Origin: Magnolia sinica
Lineage: Eukaryota > Streptophyta > Magnoliopsida > Magnoliales > Magnoliaceae
Assembly (NCBI RefSeq): GCF_029962835.1
Contig: NC_080581.1
Coordinates: 22,148,001-22,212,000 of the forward strand
Length of the DNA stretch: 64,000 nucleotides
Direction of reading: 5' to 3'
The notes beneath the pieces are model-generated. The model had not been told where the DNA came from and searched no databases. It saw only the letters and a list, made by a program, of their open reading frames with translations. The position numbers and the translations under genes were made by a program. Shown piece by piece: positions 12,656-23,602 of this stretch (position 1 is the first letter of the stretch; every line of letters begins with the position of its first letter).

Positions 12656-12773
12656 GTCCCCTGGAAATGCATATGTTGAAGGCGATGCATCAAGTACGAG
12701 TTATTTCCTAGCAGGCGCAACAGTCACCGGTGGCACTATCACAGTGGAAGGTTGTAGCACAAACAATTTATAG
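12656..12773 (+). pseudogene. Captured exon of EPSP synthase (shikimate pathway)
   Basis: After an AACAG acceptor the exon reads [20 protein letters not shown], then [13 protein letters not shown], 38 codons in all. It corresponds to a central exon of plant 5-enolpyruvylshikimate-3-phosphate synthase. The last codon before the intron donor is TAG where CAG would be expected, followed by GTATTAC, so the exon end looks mutated by one C-to-T change. Only this exon is present, so no enzyme can be made. Confidence 0.85.
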
Positions 12774-12892
12774 GTATTACAACTCTCTTCCATGTCTACA
12801 TTTGTTGCTTTTTGTACTCATGTACATGTCATCTCATAGATCTTACAATCAGACTATGAGTATTAATTGGACATGACTCCATTTACATTCAG

Positions 12893-13457
12893 CATCAAAC
12901 TGGCTGCAGTTGCTTCTCGTAAGGAACACATAAATTTGGAGCAATGGTTGAACGAAAATTTGAGCACATACAAGGATACTTTTTTCGAGGTGATTCACAT
13001 GCTTTATTTCATTGCCATTGTATGAATGAACTTGTCCTCAATATATGCTACATCTTTTTTTCTCTTAAAGCTTCTTCAACATGAAAATGTTTAGACTCCA
13101 CTCATGGACATGTCTTTCTTTCTTTTTTCCCAGGATTGCCTCAAGTTCTTAAAAGAAATACCTTCTGCAGCAATAAATGATGCATTTGCCAATCCTTTTC
13201 AACATTCCAGCTCTGTCATGAATCTTTATCTAGAGACAAGTTCTACTCTTTTGAAGGTTTTTGCTTCCAAAATTTCTTTTTCTATTACCTATACACAGCG
13301 TCATAGAGAACTACTATGCATATTGTAGTTTACAGGAATATTTCATAGGTCCTTTAAGCCCATTCTGGCCAACTCATCTCCCACCAACTTTCTGAGGAAT
13401 TGAGAAGGTTGCAGGCATCATCTGTGCATGCTAATCCAAGATTGCAAAATGGTGGAG
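12893..13457 (+). pseudogene. Captured three-exon fragment of NOT1 (CCR4-NOT scaffold)
   Basis: Exon 12893-12989 reads KLAAVASRKEHINLEQWLNE, then NLSTYKDTFFE. Exon 13134-13256 begins DCLKFLKEIP. Exon 13349-13457 reads AHSGQLISHQLSEELRRLQA, then SSVHANPRLQNGG. The order, introns and splice signals agree with a plant NOT1 gene as I know the family. An in-frame TAA sits at 13355-13357 at the start of the third exon. The three exons join in the right order, so this was one contiguous genomic capture. The source protein has over 2000 residues. Confidence 0.8.
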
Positions 13458-13638
13458 GTACAAATTCATTTACACATGATGCATCATATCTGATTATTCA
13501 CTAGCCTCTTCAGATCAACAGAAAATAATATTTTTTAGCATCTCTTGTCCAAACACAGTTCAAAATGTATGATTATTCACTGGCCTGTCACTCACTGTTG
13601 AAGCGTATGTTTATTAAGTTGCACTCTTTGTCATGCAG

Positions 13639-13716
13639 CACATTGCGAACCTTGCTGGGATCAAAACTCTAGTTCTGCCTATGCTTGCATTTAACGTCAT
13701 CAATGGAGGATCACAT
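13639..13716 (+). pseudogene. Captured exon of enolase
   Basis: After CATGCAG, 26 codons read [20 protein letters not shown], then INGGSH. This is the well-known enolase segment ending in the INGGSH active-site loop (glycolysis). Homology stops abruptly at 13716 and continues into unrelated sequence. Short but very distinctive. Confidence 0.82.
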
Positions 13717-13852
13717 GGTTTCACTATCAACCTGAATTTTGCGAACCTTGTTGGGAACAGAACTCGGTACAGGTAGATTGTCAATTACTATTTTATTTCC
13801 CATCTTGAAGATTTTATTCATCTCAATGCATGTTATCTTGTTCTCTCCGTAG

Positions 13853-14109
13853 GACATGTTTCCGAGGGGGTAAAACCCAAAGGCAGGGGAGCTCCGAAGA
13901 AGGCTCCTGCTAGAAAGGTGTGTTTGCAAATCCTGAAACTTCTTATTTCCTATCTCCCTATTTTTGTGGACTTCTCATTGCCTTTTTAGTTTCGGTCTTT
14001 CAACAGAAAATGCCGACTGCTATTGATAGTGAAGAGGAAGATGATGAGGTGCTCAAGCTGAAAGAACAACTGGTAGCGTCTAACATTGATTCTCCTTCAG
14101 ATCAAATAG
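13853..14109 (+). pseudogene. Two exon-like pieces, possibly DNA topoisomerase II C-terminus
   Basis: 13853-13917 encodes VKPKGRGAPKKAPARK with AG and GT borders. 14007-14109 encodes an acidic stretch DSEEEDDEVLKLKEQL, then SNIDSPSDQ. The basic-then-acidic pattern with 'LK(D/E)-L-A-N-DS' resembles the C-terminal tail of plant topoisomerase II, but this is low-complexity sequence and could come from another nuclear protein. Confidence 0.35.
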
Positions 14110-14123
14110 GTATATGATCATCC

Positions 14124-14291
14124 ATGTGCAGTAAGCTTTCGGATCAAAGCGAAGCTGAGAATAGGGTGTTAGTTGATTGTAAATTGATAACCAGTAGATG
14201 CACATCCATGGAGTTTTCACTTTCGATTGTTGAGAATCTATTTGGCTGCGAGAAGGCATTGGATCTTGCTATTAATGAGAACTTTAAATAG
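14124..14291 (+). CDS. Unassigned 55-codon ORF near the CACTA-1 right end
   Basis: ATG at 14124 opens 55 codons ending in TAG at 14289-14291. The tail reads SIVENLFGCEKALDLAINEN. I do not recognise the family. It could be the last exon of the chimeric transcript carried by CACTA-1 or another captured terminal exon. Codon content looks protein-like (mixed residues, no simple repeat), unlike its surroundings. Confidence 0.3.
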   Translation: MCSKLSDQSEAENRVLVDCKLITSRCTSMEFSLSIVENLFGCEKALDLAINENFK

Positions 14292-14460
14292 ACATATAAC
14301 TATTATGTTGGCATTATACTTTTGTGAATGGAAATGAATGATTGTGTTTGATTAAATGAATGAATGATTTACCCATGAATTGGATCTTGCTTATATGAGT
14401 TATCAGGGTGTACTACAATGGTAATAGCTGCCATTACAAATTAAATTTTTTATTAACAAT

Positions 14461-14953
14461 AGGCATTAGATACGACTATTAACCGTAGCACTTTGTTGAA
14501 AATCGTAGCTCTTGCTAAATTCAGCTTTTTGCTATGATTCTCATTCTACTTTTAGCTAAAGATAAAATCCGTAGCTATATATAATTTTAACCTACGGGCA
14601 ATGTTGCTACAGATTTAATCCGTACCTATAGTTTAATTAGCTACGGCTATTAACCATAGCTTATTTCCACAAACCGTATTTGTTACTAATTTAAGCCCAT
14701 TGCTACGGATCGTTCATAACTTTTAGCTATAGATATAATCCGTAGCTTTAAATACTTTAGTGCTACAGAAGAAATGACTACAGATTTAATCAGTATCCTT
14801 TATCTCTATGGCTACGGATTGTATCCGTAGCCATAACTTTTAGACCTATGGCTATGGTATCAATGGCTACGGTCGTGCTACGGATCTTAACCGTAGCCAT
14901 AGCCTTTTAGCTACGATTTTTAGCTGTAGCCTTTGACCTGTTTTCTGGTAATG
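14461..14953 (+). repeat. CACTA-1 right subterminal repeats and 3' TIR
   Basis: A dense array of GCTACGGAT / ATCCGTAGC words on both strands at spacings of about 20-50 bp runs to the end AGCCTTTGACCTGTTTTCTG-GTAATG. This mirrors the left end at 6054-6625. The array is longer here (about 15 words). Terminal CATTA replaces CACTA on this side, one substitution. Confidence 0.8.
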
Positions 14954-16543
14954 GAATGAGTTAAATGCTAAGTACATAACTCCTGCTCAGTAAGTCCACA
15001 TATCAATACCATACATCTCTAGAATCATCACCGGGGTTTAGTACAATACTGCCAGTCATACTAGGGTTATGCGATGCAAGGCCTATATGGCCATTGTCAT
15101 ATGCAAGGTACAATTACAAGTCATGTCAGTCCTCATCTGAATCCACATATCAGTACAGTTCCTCTCTGGACAATCTTAGGGGTCTAATACACTATACACC
15201 ACATTGCCGCTCTACACTGGACGCCCAACCGTGCAAGAGAAAAAGACCTCACTACCCGCTTGACTAGTAGTTTGCCAATATCTACCCAGCACGTCGGTAG
15301 CGGACCCATTTATGAGCTGGTCAAACTCAGCCTAGCAATTGCCCCTACCCTTAGGTGGGTAAGGTCACACCCCCTTCCAACTGACCATGACACAGTGGGA
15401 GACGCAGCCCCCTAATATTTGGCCCTCAAGCGCTCATATATCTACTTGGTTTAGGCATTGGAGCATCCTCCATTGTACCATAAAGGTTTGGGGACTTTCA
15501 CACTAGGACATCCTTCACGCCCCCACGCTTAATAAGAATTTTCGATGTCCAATCCTACCATTCATGCTATATCTGCGGATGGTAAAGCCCTAATGTCACT
15601 AGGGTGTATAGTAATCATAATCACATAATACAAGATGTATGAGTCACTCAATCCAATCATGCATCAATCCTATGCATACCGTGTGCTCATGTGGGACAAC
15701 TCCGCCTATCAGGGAGTCCCATAAACAACCTGCCCAATAGCGTATGCAGTGGTTAACCACATCTCATATCATGCATGCAGATGATGCGTATGGGCATGAA
15801 TCATGGTGATGATGTACTCTCCTCATATTAAGGATGGGCCTAGATGGCCTACTCATATCAAGAATGTGCCTAATAATTATGGGGGCCCAAGGATTTAGGT
15901 TATCCCACTAAGAGAAGATGATTATGGGCCTAACAACGGGCCTTAAGGAGGGTTACAATGCAGACATTTAACCACCATTAGCTTTCTAATGTGGTCATTT
16001 AACCATCATTGCTCTCAAGGCATGGCCCATTTTAATACCAATTAAGAAGACGAATGGGCATCATAAACATCTTTACATACATCACGGTAGAATCACACAT
16101 CACAATTGGGCCTCATATACATCACCTTAAGCCTCACACAAGGGCCTCACATACATCACATCGAGCCTCGCTCATGGGCCTCATATACATCACTTTAGGC
16201 CTCACACAAGGGCCTTATATACATCATATTAGGTCTCACTCATGGACCTCATATACATCACTTTGGGCCTCACATAAGGGCCTCATATACATCACATTGG
16301 GCCCCACTCATGGGCCTCATATACATCACTTTGGGCCTTACACAAGTGCCTCATATACATTACATTGGGCCTCACTCATAGGCCTCATATACATCACTTT
16401 GGGCCTCACACAAGGGCATTATATAAATCACATTGGGCCTCACTCATAAGCCTCATATACATCACTTTGGGCCTCATACAAGGGCCTCATATACACCACT
16501 TTGGATATCAAGCATGGTGGTCAACTAGTATGTTTTGTCATCA

Positions 16544-16583
<40 letters not shown>

Positions 16584-17515
16584 TCATCATTACCATGAGG
16601 ATCATTTTCACTTCATGATTAACATAAACTATGTCATTTGTGTTGTAAATAATTACTCATCCACCTCAATGCATATGCCATATTTCACCATCCATTAAAT
16701 CATATCTATCATTTCAACCAACAACTCACAATCATCATTATCATGTTTCCAAACATGCATCATCATCTCACCCATCACTAGGTGCATCCTACCTAGTTTG
16801 ACTTCTACACTGGACTTGAACTATATGTAAGGCATGGGGTTGTATAGGTCAAGTTTGGGTCCCACTTGGTGAACTAATCGGCCAACCCAAGGGCATAAAT
16901 GTCCAACCATAACACTTTCAATGGTGTGGATCTAATTCCACAACAAAGTGGGCTCTACACATTCCACTAACTAGAAACAATGCATACTCTCAAACACAAA
17001 GGATAACATGCTAACATCTTTCATGTCATATATCATATTGGGCCTACTACCCACATATACAAAAATACCAAGAAAAAGCTCAATTATCCACTTTATGCAT
17101 TATAAAATAGGTCTCTCTAAGCATGGTCTACTTGACTAGAGGTAGTATATAAGACACCCTACCCAGTAGGCAATGGGCCTGCCCAACGGGCTCAAGGAAG
17201 GTTACCTTTGTGGGTTTCTCATTCCCCAACGATTTCTCCTAGTGTTGGGCCTGCTTGGGCCTTAGGGTTGCATCATTTAGATGGGCCCAAGGCCACCTAT
17301 GTCATAAGAGAACTCTTGAACAATAAGATATGTCTAGTAAATATTTTATAAGTTATATAACACCCATTTACAAAACATGTTAGGTGAAACTTATTACATG
17401 AAAGGTAAGGCCCATACATGCCAGATGACCCACATAAGGTTTTGAGCCCAACAACACATGAGACTTATTTTTTAGAGTTTAGATACTGCATTAAATGCTT
17501 TGGGAAGGTGGTGGA
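14954..17515 (-). mobile_element. Element A right LTR, segment 2
   Basis: The segment resumes the LTR after CACTA-1. Reverse-complemented 14957-15560 follows the block 20740-21240 of element B, the family-wide 3' module. From 15721 it runs parallel to window position 1 onwards, including the minisatellite. It is interrupted at 17516 by element B. 17511-17515 (GTGGA) and 27480-27484 (ATGGA) are the likely target duplication, with one mismatch. Confidence 0.85.
16111..16500. repeat. 34-bp minisatellite, second LTR copy
   Basis: Same unit and alternation as 391-713, with about eleven units here against nine there. Copy number therefore changed after the two LTRs were formed. The ORF at 16054-16449 is an artefact of the repeat. 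Confidence 0.9.
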
Positions 17516-18893
17516 TGTGAGACCTATATCCTAGCCTGTACCGTTCCATAGGCTTCCACGGTCCTCCCGGTCGAATTCTAGCAACCCTCGACTTGAAATC
17601 AATATTTGTGCACAATCCTATGTCACATCCGATGATTCTGAGTTGGCTTGACTCAAGACTTGTACCCTTGCGACCGCACCGTCTCCGCGGTTTCGATGCC
17701 GCGTCTCGCGCGCCGAGGCGATACCCATACTAGGAGATGTGGGCCCGCATTCAGTTCGAGAAACCGCCACGCGTTTGCAATTTCTAGAGAATCTCTACAA
17801 TATGTCTCATCAATCAAGGGCACATCAATCACCTCATGTCAAGTACAAGAGCAACCCCAAAGCCAACTCTCTCTCTTACACCTTTACATGTCAAGTACAC
17901 ATCACTCACCTTTTCACGCATCACACCCATCCCTCTCTCTCTTACATCCCATCCTCTCTCTCTTTCTCTCATTTTCAAACTCTATCTCCCAAGCAATCGT
18001 CCAAGAAAGAGCTTCCATGAGAGAGAGCTTTATGTGTGGCTCGCCTCTCAACCTCCCATCTCCACCATCTAAGCTTCATCCCAACCCTTGAATCATGATG
18101 CTTAGGAGCTCAAGGATGTGTTGATGAAAGAAGAAGTCCAAGAAGAAGCATAGGTGGGTGATCTAACCGTCAATTTTTTTATTTGAGGGCCCACATATGG
18201 TGGGACCCATCTTTATGTATGCTTTGTATTTAGGGAGGGCCCATAGTGGCGGGGTCCCTCCCCTTCTTACCGATCTCTCTCTCTCTCTCTCTCTCTCGCT
18301 CTCTTTTTCCATTTTGTGGCCCACCTTGATGTTGATCCTCACCCTCCACGGTGTGCGGCGGTGGGACCCATGCAGCCATGTAGCTGCTATATTACGTTAG
18401 CAACCGTGGGCCCCACTGATGTTTGTGTTTCATCCAAGCCGTCCGTCTAAATTGGACACTGGACATTGAAGCCTCTCTCCCTCTTTCTCTATATATATTA
18501 AAATATAATATTATATTATGGTGGGCACCATATGGGACCCACTTGATGAGGAGTGGATTGGCTGGGATCCCTTACGCACTAGCTATATGGCTGAGGGAGT
18601 GATGTCAGCGAGATCCGTGGAGCCTACCATGATGTATTTATTGCACTATCCATTTGGACGGTGCTGTGTAGGGCCACCATGATGTCTTTGTTCTATCTAC
18701 GCTGTCCATCATATGGACGGTGGGCCATCCCACTGCAGGATGTCTGCAAGTTTTGTAGCCCCCACCTCTAATGTATACGTTTTATATCTAAACTGTCCAT
18801 TCAGGACAGTGGACCCCATTATAATGTATGTGCTTTGTATATGTCGTCCATCTATTTCTGCAGAGACGGGGTCCCACTACTGCTGACGTCAGC

Positions 18894-18901
18894 GATCCAT
18901 A
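18894..18901. promoter_or_regulatory. TGACGTCA palindrome in LTR B
   Basis: A perfect bZIP-type (C-box/CRE) palindrome. Identical sites occur in the other B LTR (23990-23997) and twice in the solo LTR (50893-50900, 51261-51268). Binding by plant bZIP factors is an inference. Confidence 0.4.
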
Positions 18902-19194
18902 GGTCCCACACGTGATATTTGTATATCCATAGTCGTCCATCCATCTGGACAGAACCGTGGGGCCCTGATGTATGTTTCCCTTCAACACCGTCCATCCAAA
19001 GGGGCCCCATGTGACGTATATGTTTTATATCCATGCTGCCCATCCAGGGCTGGACGCTAGGTCTGATATAATATTAATATTATATATATATGATATATAT
19101 ATATTATAATATATATATACATTTTTATGTTGTGGGTCCCACGTGGGGACCACAGTGATGTATTTATTTCATCCACACCATCTAGGCCATTTGG

Positions 19195-19312
19195 ACGGTG
19201 CTGGACAATATTTGGATGGTGCTGATGAGCTGGACAATGTCCAGATGGTGCTGATTTACTCGGACATGTTTGGGCGGTGCTGATTTACATAGACGATGTT
19301 TGGACGGTGTTG
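19195..19312 (+). repeat. GGACGGTGCTGA-type tandem units, about 36 bp
   Basis: Four degenerate units of GGACGGTGCTGATTTAC with a GACAATGTTT spacer. The same block lies at 24299-24420 in the 3' LTR. Confidence 0.7.
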
Positions 19313-19974
19313 ATCATCATTAGTATGCTTTGTGGGACCCACCATTAATGTATTTATTCTATATCCACACTGTCTATTAGGTGGATCACTGAAGAAAATA
19401 GTGAAGATTGAACGCCTACCATTGAAACCTTTTTAGGGGTTACAGAAGCTTTGGATTTATATGAAATTTGTTTACCCTCTTAATCCAGGTCTTTGTGACC
19501 TTATGACCTGATCGTAGGAAAAATATGGCGGGCCCTACCTTGATGTATCTATGGCCCATCCATGAGGCCAACTAGGATGTATTTGTGGCCCATTGATGCA
19601 GCCCACTTGATGTATATAAGGCCCATTGGTGTGACCCATTGATGCGGCTTACTCAATGTATAAGGCTCATGTGATATAGCCCATAGTGATATGTATTAGG
19701 CCCAGGTATGTGGCCCACCTGTGAAGTATATTTGAGGTCCAATGTGATGTATTTGAGGCCCATGGACGAGGCCCAATGTGATGTATATGCAACCTAAGAG
19801 TGAGGCCCATAGTGATGTGTATTAGGCCCTTGCGTGAGGCCATGAGCCCACTATATGTAGGCTCTATGTGCGCCACTCCTTGGGAGCAATGTTGGTTAAA
19901 TGTTCACATTGATGGAAAATGATGGTTGAATGTCCACGTTTTGACCTTCCCTTAGGCCCTTTGTTAGGCCAATT

Positions 19975-20160
19975 ACCGATTCCGATTGTCGAGGTCGATT
20001 CCGATTCTAATTGTTGAGGCCGATTTCGATTGTCAAGGCCGATTCCGATTTCGATTGTTGAGGTCGATTGTATAGGCCGATTGTTAAGGTCAATTTCAAG
20101 GCTAATTCTGATTGTCAAGGCCAGATATTGAGGCCGATTGTCGAGGCCCAATGTGATATA
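19975..20160 (+). repeat. CGATTGTCGAGGC short-period repeats
   Basis: Irregular reiterations of CCGATTCCGATTGT(C/T)GAGG. The matching 3' LTR block (about 25078-25435) is roughly twice as long, and a related block in the solo LTR (52420-53110) has become a regular 44-bp array. Confidence 0.75.
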
Positions 20161-22210
20161 TATGTGGCCCATATTTGAGGTCCATTGTGATGTGCATTCG
20201 GCCCGTGTTTGAGGCCCAATGTGATGTATATGCAGCCGGTATTTGAGGCCCGTTGTGATGTGTATTCTGTCCATGTTTAAGGCCCAATGTGATGTATATA
20301 AAGCCTATGTGATGAGGCCCATCGTGATGCATTTAAGGGCCAGGCAATGGAGCTCATTGTGATGTATGTTAAGCCCATATGAAAGGTCCATCATGATGTG
20401 TATTAAGCTTTTGAGTGAGGGTCATGGTGTTGTATATTTGGCCCTTGTGTGAGGTCATGAGTCCACTATATGTTAAGCTCTATGTGGGTCATTCCTTGGG
20501 GGTAACATTGGTTAAATGTCCACATTGTCAAGGTCGATTGTCGATGCCGATTATTGATACCGATTATGAGTATATGATAGCATAGTATCATGATACATGC
20601 CCATACGCATCATCTGCATATTTGTTATGAGATGTGGTTGACCATTGCATATGTCATTGGGCATGTTGTTATGAGACTCCTAGATAGGCGGAGGTTATCT
20701 CACAAGAGTGCACGATATGTGCTGGATTGATGCATGACTAGATTGTATACTATACGCCCTAGCAACATTAGGGCCGTAGCCTCCACAGGCATGTTGTGGA
20801 TAGCTAAATGGGACACCAAAAATGTTTGGTTCGAGCATCTGGGCACTTTAGATATCCGTGGGTGAAAGTTCTTAAGCTTCCTAGGCCAAGAGATGCCCTA
20901 ACGTCTACACCGAGTGGTTACATGAGCGCCCGAGTGCTGAATACCAGTAGGCCACGTCTCCCACTATGTCGTGGTCGATTGGGAGGGGGTGTGGCCTTAT
21001 CCGCCCTAGTGAGGGGGCTATAAGCTAGACTGAGTTTGACTAGCTCCCAATGGGTCCGCTATCGACAAGCCGGGTAGGCATTGGTATACTACTGGTAGGT
21101 GGGTAGTAAGGTCTTTTCCACTCACTAAGTTACGTGGCCGGCTGGGGCTGTAGCCAGCTTGGAGTGTACTAGACCCCAGTGATGATCCCAGAGATGTACG
21201 GTACTGCTATGTGGACTTATTGAGCTGGAGTTACATATTCACTCATTCATTTATTCATTCACTATCCACTCGGGTTAGTGGTGCGTAATTATTTATTACG
21301 TGTATCTTCACAATGGCCACGATTTCGGTTGGGGTGCGCGACTAACCTCAGATCAGGAGCCTACCACATTGAGACTGACTATCCAAATTCAGGTATGAGA
21401 CTAGTTTCAATAGAAGTCCCTTGTGATAGACCCCAGAGCCTACGATATTGCGTATTATTATCCCGACTTCACACTCCAGCTTGGTCATTTCATTTGCATC
21501 GCATATTGCATTACATCTACAGGCATATGACATTTTGGTTTGCTATGTTTCTGCACTTATATGGCCTAGATGGACTTAGCAGGATTTACATATTGCATTG
21601 TACCCTAGGCATCTGATATTGGCTCGTTATGACTCCTCATTTGTATAGTTGATCTGTATTATATACTCTGATATTGTATGACTTATGGACTTATCAGTAT
21701 TTCCGCTTACTCTGATATCATATGATTCATGATCATGTTGGTATTTTCACTTATTTTGATATTGTATAGTTTATGGTATTGTATTTCATATTTGGTACGT
21801 ACCTTGTGCACACACTTTCACCACCCTCTAAGCTTTCTATAAGCTTATGTATGTTAGAGCGTGTAGGTGGCGTTAGGTTGTAGCAGTGTTGAGCTTGGAG
21901 CATGTAGTGGACCTTTGGAGCTTTGATTTTCGATATATGTATTTCCCTTTCAACACTATATTCAAATGTTTATATTAGTGGATATGTGATGATGATGATG
22001 ATGTTGCCTTTTTTATTTGGGTATACTTGTGGTTATGCTTCTTATCAGACAAATGTATGTTGAAAAATCCTCCTTGTAGGATCCCAGGATCGGAATCTAG
22101 CGTATGGACGCTGGGAGCCGAGAATGGTGTATTACGGAGGCTGTCGGCATCAGATTTGGCGATCCAGATTCCTGTGAGTCTGATCTCCGGGTTTGGGGCG
22201 TGACAGAAAT

Positions 22211-22222
22211 TGGTATCAGAGC
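22211..22222 (+). other. Primer binding site (tRNA-iMet), element B
   Basis: TGGTATCAGAGC, five bases after the 5' LTR end GTGACA. Complementary to the 3' end of initiator tRNA-Met. Confidence 0.95.
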
Positions 22223-22586
22223 ATAAATTAGGAATACCTAAGGATAACATCACATATCTACTGATAGTTATCCTACGCTCTATAACTGTTGAGAACCTAT
22301 AATGGTTAGATCCCCGAGTTCGAATAACTTGAAAATTTTCTAACATAACTCCCTACCATTAAGATTATGAGGCTGCATAGTATTCCAAATTTGATCGTTT
22401 CTGATCCAGAATCTGAGGATCAGTGGGTCATCATATCGTTGATAAGGCGTCTTGAGAGGGACAAGGTTTAGATTAGAGAGCGCTATCTTCATTCTTTTGT
22501 AAATTGATTGTTCCTTAACATATATACGTGATGATGTTTCCTCTTCCCTTTTCTGTCATGTAAATTTTGAGGATGAAATTTTTATT

Positions 22587-22599
22587 AGGAGGGGAGAGC
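22587..22599 (+). other. Polypurine tract, element B
   Basis: AGGAGGGGAGAGC immediately before the 3' LTR. This is the expected plus-strand primer. Confidence 0.88.
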
Positions 22600-23571
22600 T
22601 ATGAGACCCGTATCGTAGCCCGTACCATTCCGTAGGCTTCTGCGATCCTCCTGGTCAACTTTCGGCAACCCTCGACCTGGAATCGATATTTGCGCGCAAT
22701 CCTACGTCGCATCCGGTGATTCTGAGTTAGCTCGACCCAAGACTTATACCCTTGCATCTGTGCCGTTGCCGCGGTTCCGATGCCACGTCTCGCGCGCCGA
22801 GGTGATACCCAAGCCAGGAGATGTGGGCCCGCATTCAGTTCGAGAAAACGCCGCATGTTTGCAATCCCTAGAGAATCTATACAACATGTCTCATCAATCA
22901 AGTGCACATCAATCACCTCATGTCAAGATAAGAACAACTCCAAAGTCTACTCTCTCTCTTACCCACCCTTACATGTCAAGTACATATCACTCACCTTTTC
23001 ACGCATCACACCCATCCCTCTCTCTCTTACATCCCATCCTCTCTCTCTCTCTCTCATTTTCAAACTCCATCTCCCAAGCAACCGTCCAAGCAAGAGCTTC
23101 CATGAGAGAGAGCTTTGTGTGTGGCCCACCTCCCAACGTCCCATCTCCACCATCTAAGCTCCATCCCAACCCTTGAATCATGATCCTTAGGAGCTCAAAG
23201 AAGTGTTGATGAAAGAAGAAGTCCAAGAAGAAGCATAGGTGGGTGATATAACCGTCGTTTTTTATTATTTGAGGGCCTACATATGGTGGGACCCATCTTT
23301 ATGTATGCTTTGTATTTAGGGAGGGCCCATAGTGGCAGGGTCCCTCCCCTTCTTACCGATCTCTCTCTCTCTCTCTCTCTCTTTCCATTTTCTGGCTCAC
23401 CTTGATGTTGATCCTCACCGTCCAAGGTGTGGGACGGTGGGACCCACGCAGCCATGTAGCTGCTGTATTGCGTCAGCAACCGTGGGCCCCACTGATGTTT
23501 GTGTTTCATCTAAGCCATCCGTCCAGATTGGACGCTGGACGTTGAAGCCTCCCTCCCTCTTTCTCTCTCTA

Positions 23572-23602
<31 letters not shown>

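Larger units (their letters stand above)
6054..14953 (+). mobile_element. CACTA-1: 8.9-kb Pack-CACTA-type element carrying many host exon fragments
   Basis: Left end CACTACCAAAAAATGACTAA. The right end, reverse-complemented, starts CATTACCAGAAAAC. Both continue into AAAGGCTA and arrays of CTACGG/CCGTAG words. GAA flanks both sides (6051-6053 and 14954-14956), the 3-bp target duplication expected of CACTA elements. Joining the flanks restores a continuous giant-family LTR, so this is a clean insertion. No TNP2-like transposase is visible inside, so it is probably non-autonomous. The interior holds a CT-rich leader and, in order, fragments similar to VTT, EAF1, eS1, ELMO, EPSPS, NOT1, enolase and possibly topoisomerase II, all on the plus strand. 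Confidence 0.85.
17516..22205 (+). mobile_element. Element B 5' LTR (4690 bp)
   Basis: It aligns with 22600-27479 along its length. In order it holds a GC-rich start (CGACCGCACCGTCTCCGCGG region), CT-rich leader-like sequence at 17930-18010 and 18270-18310, then repeated 'GGGACCCACnnTGATGTAT...CCGTCCAT' phrases. These are followed by a GGACGGTGCTGA tandem block (19195-19312), GGCCCAATGTGATGTATATG units (19700-20400), CGATTGTCGAGG units (19975-20140), and the family-wide 3' module (20590-22205). No protein-coding sequence is recognised. Confidence 0.88.
22206..22599 (+). mobile_element. Element B internal region (394 bp)
   Basis: GAAAT, then the primer site, then AT-rich sequence with one short ORF (MRLHSIPNLIVSDPESEDQW and a few more residues, then TAG near 22470), then the phrase TTTTGAGGATGAAATTTTTA and the polypurine tract. 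The 'gaggat/cgaaatttttatt' phrase matches the tail of Gypsy elements of the chromovirus type, so the family probably derives from, and depends on, a Gypsy partner. Confidence 0.8.
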
